Source: Gonapodya prolifera JEL478 (lineage: Eukaryota; Monoblepharomycota; Monoblepharidomycetes; Monoblepharidales; Gonapodyaceae). Taken from it: 64,000 nucleotides of DNA. The notes below the pieces were generated by a model. The model worked only from the letters and a program-made list of their open reading frames with translations, had not been told where the DNA came from and searched no databases. A program made the position numbers and the translations under genes. The stretch spans positions 443,320 to 507,319 of the forward strand of contig KQ965734.1 in assembly GCA_001574975.1 (NCBI GenBank). Reading direction: 5' to 3'. The number at the start of each line of letters is the position of its first letter. Position 1 is the first letter of the stretch. Shown here in pieces: positions 10,178 to 25,008 of this stretch.

Positions 10178-11143
10178 TCACGCCAACGTTCTCTTGAAGA
10201 ACGCCAGCTGGCTCTCGACAAACTCTTTCACAACTGGCGCATCCTTGCAAAACTCATCGAACGCGTGCGGCGCCCCCGGCACCTCCACTATATCGCACTT
10301 GACGCCAGCCTCCCGCAACCTGCGCGCATACGTCACATCTTCCTCATAGAACAGGTCCTGGAGCCCCACACCAATCCACGCCTCCGCCAGTCCCTCCAAC
10401 CCCTCCCTGCGCGCCGCCACAGTGTATTTGGGCGCACCTTCGGGCGCGTCCGCGTGCTTGCCCAGGTATGAGCGCCACCCATACGTGTTGAGGTACCGAG
10501 TCCAGACAGCCGGGTGCGGCGGGTGCACCGCGCCTGGTAAGTTGCTCCTGTCGTCCAGCATCGGGTACACCAGCAGCTGCGACCGCAGCACAATCCCCGC
10601 GTCGAACGCCCGCTGAGCCAGCGTGGCCGCCAACCCACCTCCCGCGCTATTCCCACCGACAGAAACGCGCGACGTGTCCACCCTCCCATCCCCGCCCGTG
10701 CTAGCCCACTGCAGGACCTCGAAGACGTCATCGCTGGCCGCGGGGGACGTGTTCTCGGGCGCGAGTCGGTACTGGGGCAGCACCACCTGCAAGCCCAGGT
10801 CGGTCACGAGGCGGACGGTGGAGTGTGCGGACGCTTCCGGCGTGCCGAAGATGAGCCCGCCGCCGTGGATCCACACGACGGTCGGGAGAGGGTCGGTGAT
10901 GCTCTTGTTTTTCGGACGCATGATGAGCGTTCGGATCCCCGACGCCCCGACGCGGACTTGGGCGACCTCAACGTCCGGATGCTCGGGTGCCTTCGACGGG
11001 TTGGTCGCGCGTGTGACGAGCAGCGGCGCCCAGCTGAAGAGGAATTCGACAACGGGCGCGATGGAGCGGATCTGCGTCAGATCCGGGTGTGTGGGGATAT
11101 CCCTCGGGACGTGCGGGGACAAGACGGTAGAGGTGCCCCGCAT
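10178..11143 (-). CDS. alpha/beta hydrolase, hormone-sensitive-lipase-type esterase
   Basis: Intronless, 321 residues, close to the usual length of this family (Abhydrolase_3). Visible motifs are the oxyanion-hole HGGG (residues 93-96), the nucleophile elbow GGNSAGG (Ser166), a likely acid residue in GLQDLFYEED (Asp263), and the catalytic His293 in GAPHAFD. The family hydrolyses short-chain esters, lactones or carbamates; the substrate cannot be told. There is no signal peptide, so it is probably cytosolic. The start fits because the N-terminal helix precedes the core at normal spacing. Lack of introns in an intron-rich genome could mean retroposition or transfer; this is not demonstrated. 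Confidence 0.85.
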   Translation of the reverse strand: MRGTSTVLSPHVPRDIPTHPDLTQIRSIAPVVEFLFSWAPLLVTRATNPSKAPEHPDVEVAQVRVGASGIRTLIMRPKNKSITDPLPTVVWIHGGGLIFGTPEASAHSTVRLVTDLGLQVVLPQYRLAPENTSPAASDDVFEVLQWASTGGDGRVDTSRVSVGGNSAGGGLAATLAQRAFDAGIVLRSQLLVYPMLDDRSNLPGAVHPPHPAVWTRYLNTYGWRSYLGKHADAPEGAPKYTVAARREGLEGLAEAWIGVGLQDLFYEEDVTYARRLREAGVKCDIVEVPGAPHAFDEFCKDAPVVKEFVESQLAFFKRTLA

Positions 11144-11953
11144 TGCGATTGCGATTGCGATGCGTTGACGTGCGTGCGTGCGGAACAGGAAGAGGACGAG
11201 CGCATGGCCGGCTTTTTTTGAGGGAAAAAGTGTGCCGATTCGAATTTACCCACTTGCCGAAAGGTCCAGGCACTATCAGCAGGCCAGCCAGACCCTTCCC
11301 AGCATTGCAAACAAATGCTTTGATCTACATGGGGTGTGCATGGTGAGACGTGGGTTACAAGATGCTCATGAATGACAATTGCAAAGCTCACTGATATCAG
11401 CTTAATGCTTTCCCTTATCTGAAAAGATCTGACAACTGGCACCGACCATATCCTCACAAGGCCAACACTGCATCCACTGCCTCCAACAAAATTTGTTAAA
11501 CTCAAAAGAAAATAATGAGAAACCTAAGCAGACTACTTTAGAGAGTTTTTTTTGGTACAATTGTAGAGTAAAATGAGAGACGCTTGCTAGCTGCAGTCTT
11601 TCGGCTAAGAGCAGGCAACTTTGCTGTCTCGACCTGCTGCAGTTAGAGGGAGTCTACTGTATCTGTCTCTATACGATATGTAATAACGAGAAACTTTCCA
11701 TATTCTTTATGGCGATGAATCGATTTCTGCTGCTATTCCATCATCAATCATGAGCGGCAACTTACAAGGCACCCCTTCCCACTGCAAACCACGCAATGCA
11801 AGGAGAAAAAAAGTCAATTTTAAGAGGTGCATCTACATCTTATATCCCCCGAATCGCTTCTATGCTTCTCTTTCGTCTTTCACACTTGACAGGCCCAGAC
11901 CATCCCCTAGTCTACACCCAGTATTCCCGCACGTCTCCCTCTCCCTCTCCCTC
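11144..11953. other. AT-rich intergenic region, about 0.8 kb
   Basis: This is the longest gap without a supported gene. It contains the promoter side of the esterase and the 3' side of the next gene (both on the minus strand). From about 11380 to 11850 it is much richer in A and T than its flanks, with short T and A runs. No open frame with coding character, tRNA fold or clear repeat was found. Confidence 0.5.
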
Positions 11954-12771
11954 CTACCCTTGCGCACCCTCGGCAGCAGCACCTCCCCCGGAGATGTTTC
12001 CCACCTTCTGCCTCTTCCAATCCCCAGCCGGCGCTCTGTCCTCATCTCCACCGCCCGCCGCTGTCTCCTCCCCACTCCCACCCCCACCCACGCCGTCCTC
12101 GCCCCCCTCCACGTCCCCCACACCCCCGTCCACGTCCTCCTCCCTTACTCGCTTCCCGCCAGCAAGCACACTCGCCGCCGACCCGAGCACGCTTCCCATC
12201 CACTGTGCCGTCGTGGCCGGATCGATCGAAAGAGTGTCCTTCCACGTCGGCCCCGCCGCCATGCCTTTCTTCACGGCGCGAACGACAAGCGGGCCAGGCA
12301 CTTGCATTTCGTGAGCGGCCACGGCCATGGCGAGGGCGTGGAGTGGTCTTGGCGGGATGGGGAGGGGTCGACCAAGGTGAGAATGAGAACGGGTGAGTGA
12401 GAGGTCCAAGCAACGTGGTACACAAGACAAAGGTAGGGGGGGGGGAGGACTCACCCCGTTGGGTTGAGGGGAAGCTCTCGCGCAGTGTCCTCATTGGCAC
12501 GGCTCCCGTAGCGGCTGTGAGAATGGTGTAATGTTCGTTGTGAGGTCGGTCGAAGTGGTTTGAGGCCAGGGTTCGACGTGGATCGAGGGTGTAGTGGATA
12601 GAGTGAATTGAGGTCAGTGGTTGGCCAGTAGTGGAAGCAGGTGAAGAGCAGTGTGGACGTAATTTGTTTGTTAAAGTCGCAATACCAGCCAACAACACAC
12701 GACAACACTCACCAGTTGAACACGTCCCGCAGTCCCGAGACTTGCAAGATGCTAGTGAGCGTCCGTAGCAT
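11954..12771 (-). CDS. hypothetical protein, 171 residues
   Basis: Not recognised. Three exons (12713-12771, 12455-12514, 11954-12347), both introns phase 2, join without frame conflict. The N-terminal 90 residues look like a folded helical domain (LRTLTSILQVSGLRDVFN; ALAMAVAAHEMQVPG; WKDTLSIDPATTAQWM). The C-terminal half is low complexity, Gly/Glu/Asp-rich, with a basic patch (WKRQKVG). No signal peptide or transmembrane segment is visible. The model rests on splice sites and frame consistency only, with no family to confirm it. Confidence 0.45.
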
Positions 12772-12838
12772 AAAATCATGTACCGAGCACGGTATGGTGT
12801 GGACATATCGCGACAAAGAAAACAGACAGTAAGACCAA

Positions 12839-13575
12839 TCACGTCACATCACGTCCCACCCATACCGAACCAAAAGCAGCCCACCTCCCATTCCCCACCA
12901 CCAAGCGCGCAAGCACGACGAGCCTTTGTACAACGGTCGAGTATTCAGTCTCCAGAGCACAAAAACCCCTTCCCATCCCGCCCGCGGCACTCACTGCGAT
13001 TGAGTGACGGCTCGGATCGCACGGAGGTAGTGCGCCGCGGGCACCTGCACGTGCTGGGGCGTACGTGTCGCGCGCGGAGGGTCGGACGACTTGGTGCGCC
13101 GACGGGTGTGCAGTCGGGCGAGCGAAAGCAGAATGAGGTATGCGGGGCTATGGGATAGGGGAGACGAGGAAGAAGAAAGTGTGGTTTTAGAATGGTGGAT
13201 GACACCGTGCGGTACCATTGCCGTGGACATCGCTTCGGGCATCCAAACGATAGCACTCGGGATCACGTCGACACTCACGGAGGAACCAAGATGGAGCTTA
13301 CCGGGGGAGTCTCGCTTCGGGTTGTGCCCGGGGGAGCACTCGCCTCGCGAGGAACGCCGATATCCGGAGTGCCTTGGTTGTCGTTCCGGTCTGCCTCGTC
13401 GCGGCTCGGGCACGGGGAAGGCGTGGTGTCTGAAGGTAGAAACACCGATGAAAGTGTGTCGGCGAGGAGTGCGAAGCTGGAAAAAGTAGATGAAGGAAGA
13501 TGAGAGAGAGGCGGAATGACGTGAGAAAGCAAAGAGCAAACACACTATTGGTTGAGAGCGAGTGGCCACTTCCAT
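12839..13575 (-). CDS. weak hypothetical gene
   Basis: Not recognised. A plausible ATG at 13575 is followed by an intron ending in a pyrimidine-rich TTTTTCCAG. A second intron ends in CCCATAG near 13156, and the open frame then runs to a stop at 12839. The encoded sequence is Pro/Ser/Arg-rich and lacks any domain. The opposite strand is equally open because of high GC, so strand and exon structure are uncertain. Confidence 0.25.
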
Positions 13576-13705
13576 CTTGCCAGAAATTGAGCCCTGATAG
13601 ACATTAAAATAGGTGAGAGGAGGGAGGAGGAGGAGGATTGGAGAATGGAAATGCTTAGAGGGTGACGTTCAAGAGAGAGAAAGAGCCGGAGTCGCTGAGT
13701 CCCAC

Positions 13706-14014
13706 TCACATCTTCTCATCGGTCTCCCACACGCGTCGTCCCCCGTTTCCACCACTCTTGATTTCTTCACTTCCTTCCATCCCGCTGGTTTCGTCCTCTT
13801 CCCCTTTGTCTTCAACCTCAGCTGGAGTCTCCCTGTTCCCAAGCACGATCCTCCTCTCTGCCGCCTCATTCCCGCTCCCGCCCTCTTCACCAGTTGCATC
13901 CCATTCATTTGCAATATCCATGTACTCTGATATTCCGGGAAGAGGTCGCGGATGGTGCACATACACTCCGTTTTCTTCGTTGTCGTCAGGCCACGTAATA
14001 TTAGCCCTTTTCAT
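13706..14014 (-). CDS. small acidic hypothetical protein
   Basis: Not recognised. About 102 residues from an ATG at 14014, rich in Glu, Asp and Gly (WPDDNEEN, EVEDKGEEDET). The frame is open further upstream to 14131 but without another ATG, so the gene may have an unseen 5' exon. No membrane or catalytic features. Confidence 0.35.
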   Translation of the reverse strand: MKRANITWPDDNEENGVYVHHPRPLPGISEYMDIANEWDATGEEGGSGNEAAERRIVLGNRETPAEVEDKGEEDETSGMEGSEEIKSGGNGGRRVWETDEKM

Positions 14015-14292
14015 GACGTTCGTGTTTGCGGCAGATACGGCAACTCGTTGACCCGACCAGGGTATCCCGCTCCTTGGTGGTATGATCAGGTGGACTGTGG
14101 TCATACAACTTGGACATGAATTGATTCCCACGCATTCTTCAAAAAGTACGCACGGGCGGCTTTCGCATTGACCCGGTCACGTCGAACGAATGCCATGAAG
14201 ATGCATTTTCCATTTTCAAAATTAAAAGAAATATTCTACGACAATGTATGCAACGCCCATCTATACACATCAATCCCCGCCAACATCTTCCA

Positions 14293-15755
<1,463 letters not shown>

Positions 15756-16316
15756 GATTGATAAAAGGGAATGGAATGGAATTTTCTCCGTAAAATGAAA
15801 AGAGAAAGTGCGACTGTGCCACAACTGTGGTCAAGCTGTTGAATTGTATCCGTGCAACACCTAGGATTGAGATAAACAAGACATAGCCACTTAGTTCTTA
15901 GGCGAAGATTTGATCTTTTTCTTTTGTCTTCAACTTCTACAATCATCTTGGCTAGTGCGCTACCGGCTACGATTTCAACACAAGAAACTATGGTCAAAGT
16001 CCACCAAATCATTCTCTTTCTCCCAAGCCAAAAAGAGAGTGGGGCTTTTCTTCGGGTAAAGCGGTGAAGGTACAAATAAGACAGGCCCTGACGTGATGGA
16101 AGTTAGCTGTTTAATGCTACTCAGGGTTCATGTATTGTTCAATTGAACATAGATAATGAATGCCTGGGCGCGATTCAAAAAAAATCCTACAATATTTAGA
16201 ATGAACCATAGTCCTTGTCCCAGCCGTCCACCACCTAGAAAAAAGGATTGTGATTCACTTCGAAACCGCACCACAAACACATAACAAACACACAACCAAT
16301 CGCCATTCTCTCTCTC
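15756..16316. promoter_or_regulatory. divergent promoter region, SPE3 / TPI
   Basis: 561 bp separate the two start codons. The TPI side carries a CA-rich, purine-start leader ending in CTCTCTCATGG. No specific transcription-factor site is claimed, and open frames inside are shadows of SPE3 exon 1. Confidence 0.5.
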
Positions 16317-17725
<1,409 letters not shown>

Positions 17726-18047
17726 GATTTGAAGGTTGACGAAAAATCTTGCGCGGAGACGAGAAAGGGATTAACGTATGTGTTTTCCGTTTATCCACTT
17801 CATGACATATTGAGCAGCGCATGAGCGTTGACTATTCCCATCTGCTTATGGGCATTCGAACGTTTTAATACGTGTAGATCTCAATTTGTAAAACGATTAA
17901 ATCGCTGAACGCTGAATCGTCCTCTTGCGCTGAGGTTTGACCCTTGTGCTCAGCACTGCCGGGTGCGAGTCCAACAAAAATTCTGCCGATCAGACACCAC
18001 AATCAATGAATGTTCCTTCAGGTGGGGCAGATTCGACATTCCCGCGT
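17726..18047. other. intergenic region upstream of the ALIX gene
   Basis: 322 bp between co-oriented genes. An in-frame upstream ATG at 18006 could add 14 residues to the ALIX-like protein; otherwise nothing is seen. Confidence 0.5.
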
Positions 18048-21000
18048 ATGATTCCCACCAACAGCGTATCTACCTCAGACTTTCTCTATGCCACGATACG
18101 CAAGAGTGAAGCGTGCCCCAGACTGAGGCAGCAACTCGCAACCTACATTCGAACAGCATTCCAAGAGCAGCCGGACAATTACGCTGAAGATTTTCGGGAA
18201 CTCGAGGCGCTTCGTAACGAGACCATTGCACTTCAACCGAGCGCGTCGTCGGTTAGGAAGTTATTCAAGTGCGTTGTGAACCTCTGCGATCGCTTCTCGA
18301 ATCGAAAGTTTAAGAGCAAGTGATTGGCCATGACCGTGGCCGAACTATAGATATTTCTTCCAGCTTAGTTTCGTTTCTTCCAAGTTCCCACCCGATGAGA
18401 ATACGCTAAAGATCCCCTTCTCCTGGACAACCGCCTTCGACCAAAAGGGCGTCGTCAAGTCCGTGACCGGCTACGGACTCGCGTACGAGCGCGCAAATAT
18501 TTTGTGGAATATTGGCGCTATGTTGACAGTGATGGCCCTGGAGGAGAACAGGACGACGGGCGATGGCGTCACGAAGGCGGCAGCACATTTGCAGGTTTGT
18601 ACACAGGTTTGGGCGAGTTCGGATAAGAGTGTGCTTTTTATTCTCGACAAAACCCACCATGAAGAAAGCAGCTTCGGTGTTTCAGGTATAGAGCTGAAGT
18701 TCCTTTTCACCATCCACAATCAAACACCCCCAATACCAGCATTTTCAAGATAAATTGCGCTCGGAATTCCACTCTTCCTTGCCGTCCGACATGTCAGATG
18801 GTACCCTGCGCACACTTGTAGCCCTTTGCCTCGCACAAGCACAGGAATGCGGGTGGAACAGGACGATGCTACCCGGTAGGGTGTCGAGGAAGATCTCAAT
18901 TGAATTGAAAGCTTGCGCTGACTGGGTTGCTGCTTAATGTAGAGAACAAAACCACCGATGCCGTTATCGCCCGTGTTGCGTTGGCAGCATCAGACTTGTA
19001 TCTCGAAGCTCATCGCGCGTCCATCGCCGCAGGCGTGTTCTACCCGACCTTCATAAACACACTTCGAGCGAAACATCTCATTTTCGCTGGAATCGCCCAA
19101 TACAGGCAGGCCAAAGTTTGTGGTTCGAAAAACCAATTCGGAGAGCAGGTCGCGAGGGTGGATCTCGCGGCCAGTTCATTGGACTCAGCTCTTGGGGCAA
19201 AAGATTTGATGGGAACAGTGGGTCCGGTCATTGTGGAAAGGCTGAAGGTGAGTAGGCAACACAATGACTGTTGCTGGTTTTGCATCCCTCAAAATTCTCT
19301 ATTCAGGGCCTTCGCGCATTGATTGCCGAGGCTTCCACCGCCGCCAATCGGGATAATGACTTGATTTACCACGAGATTGTACCTAAACCCGAATCTCTTG
19401 CGCCTATTAAGGCGGCTGTTCTCGTTCAAACCCCTCCCTTCCCACCGACACTTCCTGACACAAATGCACCCGCCACCGACAGTGTTGGTACACCCCTCTT
19501 TGAAAAGCTTGTGCCGGTTGCCGTGCATCAGGCGGCTTCGGTATACAGCACAAAGAGGGATAAAATGGTCACGGAACTGGCCGATGCGGCACAGGAACGA
19601 ACAAACTCGACCAACGGGTGAGTTGGATGACTGAAACGGAATTAATGTCTCTCATTTATTCGTCTCTTGTTCTCGCCGATGGCTGGTTGGGCGCCTATCA
19701 GAGCCCTCGCCGCGATGAAGCTGCCCGGTTCTATTGAGGCAATGGAACAGCCCAAAGGGGTGCCACCGAGCGTTCTTCAGCACGCTGATGAGGTGCGAAG
19801 GGAAGGCGGTCTGTCGGGTCTGGAGGAGTCCGTAGCGACGATTCAAACTTTAGCAACCGAAGTGAATGCAAAAATGGTTCAGGTAGTTTTTTCGTCCAGT
19901 GGGACTGTTTTAGAGGTTCTGAAGTGACGTTTTCAAGCTCATGCGATCACTGGATGAGGAAGCAGTCGAAGACCGCGAGCTGAAGGCTCAATTTGGAAAC
20001 AAGGTGAGAAGTGTAATTGGGTATATTCGACAATGGAACTTATTTCATTTGCAAAAAAGTGGACAAGAACATCTTCCGATGAGCTTACGAAACCATTACG
20101 CAGCCATGGACTTACCATCACCAACAAGCTTTCGGTAGCTGCCAAAAGTGATCAAACCATTTTGAAGAAGATCGGTGACAACGGGCCCGGCATCATCCAA
20201 CTCGGAGGATCGAAGGTATGAGACTGTGGACTTCCTGCACGCCGTAGTTTGAGTGATTATTATTCGCAGTTTGATCTCGAAGCTGCTATTCCGATCTCAA
20301 CTGCAGCCAGTGCGATGCGAATAGTCCAAAACCCAACAGTGCTACAACTTAAACACCTACTCTCGAAGCTGAACGGGCTCATGGCTCTCCGCAACGATAC
20401 ACTTGCGAAGCTTAAAAAGATGGCTCGAGAGGATGATATCCGTGAGTGGTATCTCCCATACCTATGGTGATCCCATGTGTCGTTGACGTTCCAGCCAGAT
20501 CCTCGATTGTTGGAAATGGCTGCAAATAAACAGGAAATCAACAATGATGACATATTCAACCAAGGCGCTATCAAGTATGAAGAGTCGAAGACGCAACTTC
20601 GAAATCTAGAACAGGAGGAGAGCAGTGTCTTGGCTCAAATCAAGGTATTTTGTTATGTGACATGGTGGCTGTTTGTCCACTTCGAGGAGATGTGCTGGTT
20701 TATATTTTTGTAGACTCTAAACGAAGCATTTGTCCGAGACAGCACCAAAGACGACACTGTTCGTCAGCGCGAGATGGGTAAGAGTGAACGTACACGTTTG
20801 TTTGGTGATCTGGGACAATAAAACTTCGTTTAGCGATCCAGAATCTGGATACAGCATACAAGGCGTTCCGCGAGATCTCTCAAAACGTTCAGCAAGGGAT
20901 GAAATTTTACAGCGATATGCTACCCTTGGTGTGATTATCCCAGGTTTATGAGTTTCGATTGCTCGTTACTGATAGTGGTTTGAAAACAGCGAGAAGTTTG

Positions 21001-21374
21001 AAATGCAAGTCCGTGATTTTGTCGCGGCGCGTCGATTTGAGCAGCAAATGCTGGTAAAGGATATTACCGAATCATTTGCTCAGCTTCGTGTGGATACTCC
21101 TGTCGTCGGGAGGGAACCCAGCGATACTGGGGCATACCCAGCAGTTATGGGACGACCTTGGGAGAAACCTCAGTCTTCAGTTTCCCCGAGAGTCTCACCT
21201 CTTGGTCTTCCGGCGGGTCCTTCGCCATCATTTCCTCCTGCGGGACCTCTACCAGGACAATGGCCCAATGCGCCTCCACCTCAACTTCCACCCCAATCCC
21301 CACAACCACCCGCGGCGCCTGGTGGACAATGGGACCCTTCCCGTTATAATCTCAATTACGGACCCCCAAGATGA
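18048..21374 (+). CDS. ALIX/Bro1-family ESCRT adaptor (BRO1 and V domains)
   Basis: Scaffold linking ESCRT-III to cargo or to pH signalling; fungal members are Bro1/Vps31 and PalA/Rim20, and animals have ALIX. Fourteen exons give 832 residues: 18048-18268, 18351-18594, 18665-18685, 18740-18875, 18943-19247, 19307-19617, 19702-19882, 19938-20003, 20060-20215, 20270-20441, 20499-20644, 20714-20777, 20834-20928 and 20994-21374. The BRO1 domain (1 to about 380) includes KYFFQLSFVSSKFP, the helix KAASVFQ supplied by a 21-nt exon, and DNDLIYHEIVP. The V domain (about 400-700) follows ALIX residue order closely (LDEEAVEDRELKAQF; TRTSSDEL). The last 90 residues are Pro-rich, as in ALIX. Which fungal paralog it is cannot be settled. 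A possible AATAAA polyadenylation signal lies 5 bp after the stop. Confidence 0.93.
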
Positions 21375-21429
21375 TTTTAATAAACCATCCATTTGATACA
21401 ATGTCTAAACCGAATTAGCAACTCCCATG

Positions 21430-22756
21430 TCATGCCCTCTTCCCGCACTCAGAAAATAACATCATCATCCTTCTCCTGATCAAGTACGTTCGGGGGTTGA
21501 CCGTTGACTTCAAATCAAGAGCCGTCGTGAGCACGCTTTCCAACTGTCCCATGTAGCCGCTTGTCATCTCACCTTCATTGGTTCCCAACCTTGCTATGCT
21601 CGCTTCCGCCTCCGCCTTGTCCTTCATCTGCTTTTTCTTTCCTTGCACCTTTTTGAGACGATAGAATTCCTCACGGTCCAGTTCATCAAGTTCCGAGATG
21701 ATATATGAGATAGTGTTATCAATTTTTGGAATGATAACATGCTCAATTGCATTCACACGTCGGTTTGTGATTTTTATGACTTCATCGAGGATAACGAAGG
21801 CAGTCTATAAATGCAGTGTTCAGAAGTGTCGCGACGATGGGTACACAGCGGGCAGCACCAACCTGAAGGGACGCAAGTTCAACCAAAACCTCAATTGCTT
21901 TTCTGTAGGTGTCCCGACACTTCTGAATTTGCTGACCGCCTCGACCAAGACCGGTGAGTTCGAAGACTGGGTGAAATAATGATACAGAAGTGTCAAAACA
22001 ACGATAATGCTACAGACAACTCTCGCGAAACTCACCGTTGCCACCTTCCGCGTAACCTTCAAAGACAGGAAGCATCACACCAGACACATTCTCGGAGTGC
22101 GCTTTTACTTTGTACTGCGCAGACTTGACAGACTCGCGCACCTGAAAGCTTGAAGGGGGGACAAAATTTTCGGCAGTTGTACAGTGGAAGCCACCATCTC
22201 ATCCTTACCTGATATCACCGGTAATATAAAGAACCTCCGCAAGGGAAAATGATGCGACCTGCATGACCTTCCCCATTTTTTTCTTGGCCTACGGACGAGA
22301 ATGGTACTAGTATGTTACTACATTGTGGGAACGACGACAGTGGAATCTCACGTCGTCAATCTTCTTAACAATGTCCCGGAATCGCCGAGTAAGTGCCTCG
22401 GCTTTGCGCTTCAGCAACGAATGGCCAGTGTGCGCGCCTTTTAGCTTGAGCTTCATGGCAGCTAGTGCCCTGCGGATATAACGAGCAAATGAGTCAGCAT
22501 CATCAGAGCTGCGTCCCACCTCATCCAAATCCACAGCAATGGTTCCCATGAGAGCTCGGAGTGATGTGCGGGTACTCCGGTGAAACAGTCACCGTTGCCA
22601 CAGCAACATTGCTACATTTGGTTTGAATGTGGGATTGGAGCTCCTTCCATCCTCCATCCCCGGACTACACTCGATGTAGAGCGTTGAGCTAAATTACATC
22701 GGAGAGGTGCGCACTCACATCCGTGTGGGGAACACGTTCATTCGTGCACTCGACAT
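21430..22756 (-). CDS. VMA8: V-ATPase subunit D (Vma8)
   Basis: Central rotor-stalk subunit of the V1 sector, coupling ATP hydrolysis to proton pumping at vacuole and endosome membranes. Six exons (22719-22756, 22352-22469, 22209-22288, 22036-22148, 21863-21966, 21430-21804) give 275 residues (yeast has 256). The start is firm: [11 protein letters not shown] matches the family N-terminus and is split by the first intron. Conserved blocks follow: [38 protein letters not shown] and [12 protein letters not shown]. The C-terminal tail, about 20 residues longer, is divergent, as usual. Convergent with the ALIX gene, 55 bp apart. Confidence 0.97.
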
Positions 22757-23103
22757 TCTGATTGTTGTTTAATGGAGGAAGCAACAGCAAGGGGGATTCC
22801 TTAACAAGAGCAAGTGTGCTAGAGTGCTGAGGGTCGTAAAACGCTCCAGTTTTTGCGCCCAGGCTAGGGCAGTTGGCTCCTTGAGTTTGGTCAGTTGATT
22901 GGGAGACGAAATGAAATTTCATAACTACCTTTGACGCTAGTAAGCAAAGATTGGACAAAAAGAAGCACGCATTATTTGTACTTCGCACGTCTAATTTCAA
23001 GAACTGCAGACAACCAAACTCCCGAAAAGAATCTTATCCTATTAAATGGCAATATATGTTGTCCTTCGCACTCTGCACTAGCTCCTTGGTCCATCAACAT
23101 CCC
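22757..23103. other. intergenic region between VMA8 and the VAP gene
   Basis: 347 bp, both neighbours on the minus strand: promoter of VMA8 and 3' UTR of the VAP gene. AT-rich towards the VAP stop. No gene seen. Confidence 0.5.
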
Positions 23104-24395
23104 TCATCCCTTAAACCAGTAGCCCAGAATGAATGCAATCAACGCAATAATCCCCGCAAACTTCATGTCAAATCCAGCATCGCCTTCCTTTTTCGCCATT
23201 GCAGTGGCCTGGCTGCCTTTTTTGGATTTGCTCGATGTGGGTCCAGACGCCCAAGTCTGCTTGAGGGTCTCATTGGCAGCCTGCAGCTTTCGGACAGCCT
23301 GCTGTGCCTCAGCCAACTGCCGCTCCAGATCCTCACGTGGAAGCGACGTGAGTACAGCAGCAGGAATTGGTGCTGGAGCAGAAGGTGGTGGGGGAGAAGC
23401 ACTGTTGATCGACCCATTTGCGGGTGTAGAAGCCGGGTAAGGTTGTGTTGGGGCAGTTTCACCAACAGTAGCATCATTGGATGGCAATGGAGGAGGTGAT
23501 CTCGCGGGGGCAGCGACGTCGCCGGTGAACACCACACGAAGCTTCTTCTCCGCTAAATTAGCTGCGGCAAACTGTGGATCAGTCTTTTTGCGTGCCTCAG
23601 CTTCTGACCAGACATCTTGAAGGCGAGCGGTGACTTCGTCTGATTGCTCCACATGAAGAAGCTCCTCTGTGATTTTTATGCCCTGGACCAGGAATTTGTC
23701 CTTGCACTTAAAGTCGGCGGGTGGATCTTCCTTCATTGGCTGAAGTAAGACTTCCACTAGAGTCGACTCTCCGGGGGCGATGCGGCCGGCGTTGGGGCGG
23801 ACACAGTATTGCTTCGGGGCTGTAGTTTTCACCTTGAAGGCTGAAAATGTTCACCATCGATTGCGTAGCATCAAGGAGAGTATAGTTTCAAAATCGGTGA
23901 GTTTTGGTGTTCCATAAAAGTCCACGAGTGGGAGAAGTGGGACAAATTGTTAAATGATATTTAGACACATAAACCTCGTCCAAGTAAAACGAAACTGAAA
24001 AGATCAATATCCTTTCAAACAGTCCAACACCGTGACGTGGACATCCATATCCTGAATTGTCAACCACACAGAGATGATGATGGATTTGACTCGACCAGTA
24101 ATCCTTCCGTCGCTCCAGTATACCAAGAAAGCGTCGTTGGCACGCTCCTTTCGAGGGTAATGACACGTGTGTGTCTGACGAAGGGGAACTTCCTCCCGCC
24201 TTCAATTCCCGCTTGTGTCGAGCACGCCTTCCCAACGCACGGAAGACATCATGACGTCAACTAACCGATGGGATCCGACGACGTGTTCGTGACCTTCAAA
24301 GACTGTTTACCAGTAGATTGGAAAGGTCGCTTAAACTCGAGCTTCTCCTCGGGCTCGAGCGCGAGGAGGACTGAAGGGGATTCAGAGTCAGCCAT
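23104..24395 (-). CDS. VAP/Scs2-family ER tether (MSP domain)
   Basis: Tail-anchored ER protein that binds FFAT-motif lipid-transfer proteins at membrane contact sites. Two exons (24266-24395, 23104-23840) give 288 residues. The MSP domain (about 1-125) contains LKVTNTSSDPIAFKVKTTAP, which is restored only by splicing, and RPNAGRIAPGES. A Pro-rich linker follows, then a coiled coil (REDLERQLAEAQQAVRKL) and a C-terminal transmembrane helix (FAGIIALIAFILGYWF) ending two residues from the stop. This is the standard VAP layout. The single intron is 425 nt, several times longer than others here. Confidence 0.95.
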
Positions 24396-25008
24396 TGTTT
24401 GAACAAAATTCGCTGTGGTGCCACGGGTGCTTGGATGTGGTTGTCAGTGGGCGCGCGATTGGATTCGTGGGGGCGGTCAGCTTTTCGCGGGAGGCACCGC
24501 CCAAAATTCGATTTATTATTCGAACATTTGAAAGCTCTTCCACATTTCTTTGTTCCCCACCTCAACGTCCACGAAAGGACGCGTTGATGGGGTGGAACAG
24601 GAAGTGGATAATGAAAGAGTCGCGGCGTGACAAAGCGAAGATAGGAGGATTACCAGGATTAACACATTGTTGATTTGGTGATTGTTGATTTAGTGGCTGC
24701 TTGGAGGGTGCAAAGAAGTTAAAAGTTTATTCAACGAAACGACAAATAACGTTCGGGAATAACACAAGACAGTTCGCTTGCCCTCTCCCTTCCTTCTGAC
24801 CTTCGCGCACCTAGCTGCGCCCCGAACATTAATCTCCCCCCCTCAAAATCGTGCTGTGGGGGGGGAGCTTGTCCTCCACTTTCCGCGTTTCACTGAGCCT
24901 GAGCATTCACTGTTTTCTGTGCACGCGGCAACGAAACCACCGAAAACCACCTTCCTAAGTGCGATTCAGTTTGTTGGTAGGAGCATTCGGTGGCTCTGGA
25001 TCCCGGAA
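24396..25008. promoter_or_regulatory. divergent promoter region, VAP gene / orphan gene
   Basis: 613 bp between start codons, including an AT-rich stretch near 24650-24770. The right part (about 24780-25008) is open in the frame of the downstream gene but has no in-frame ATG, so it is probably 5' UTR. Confidence 0.45.
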
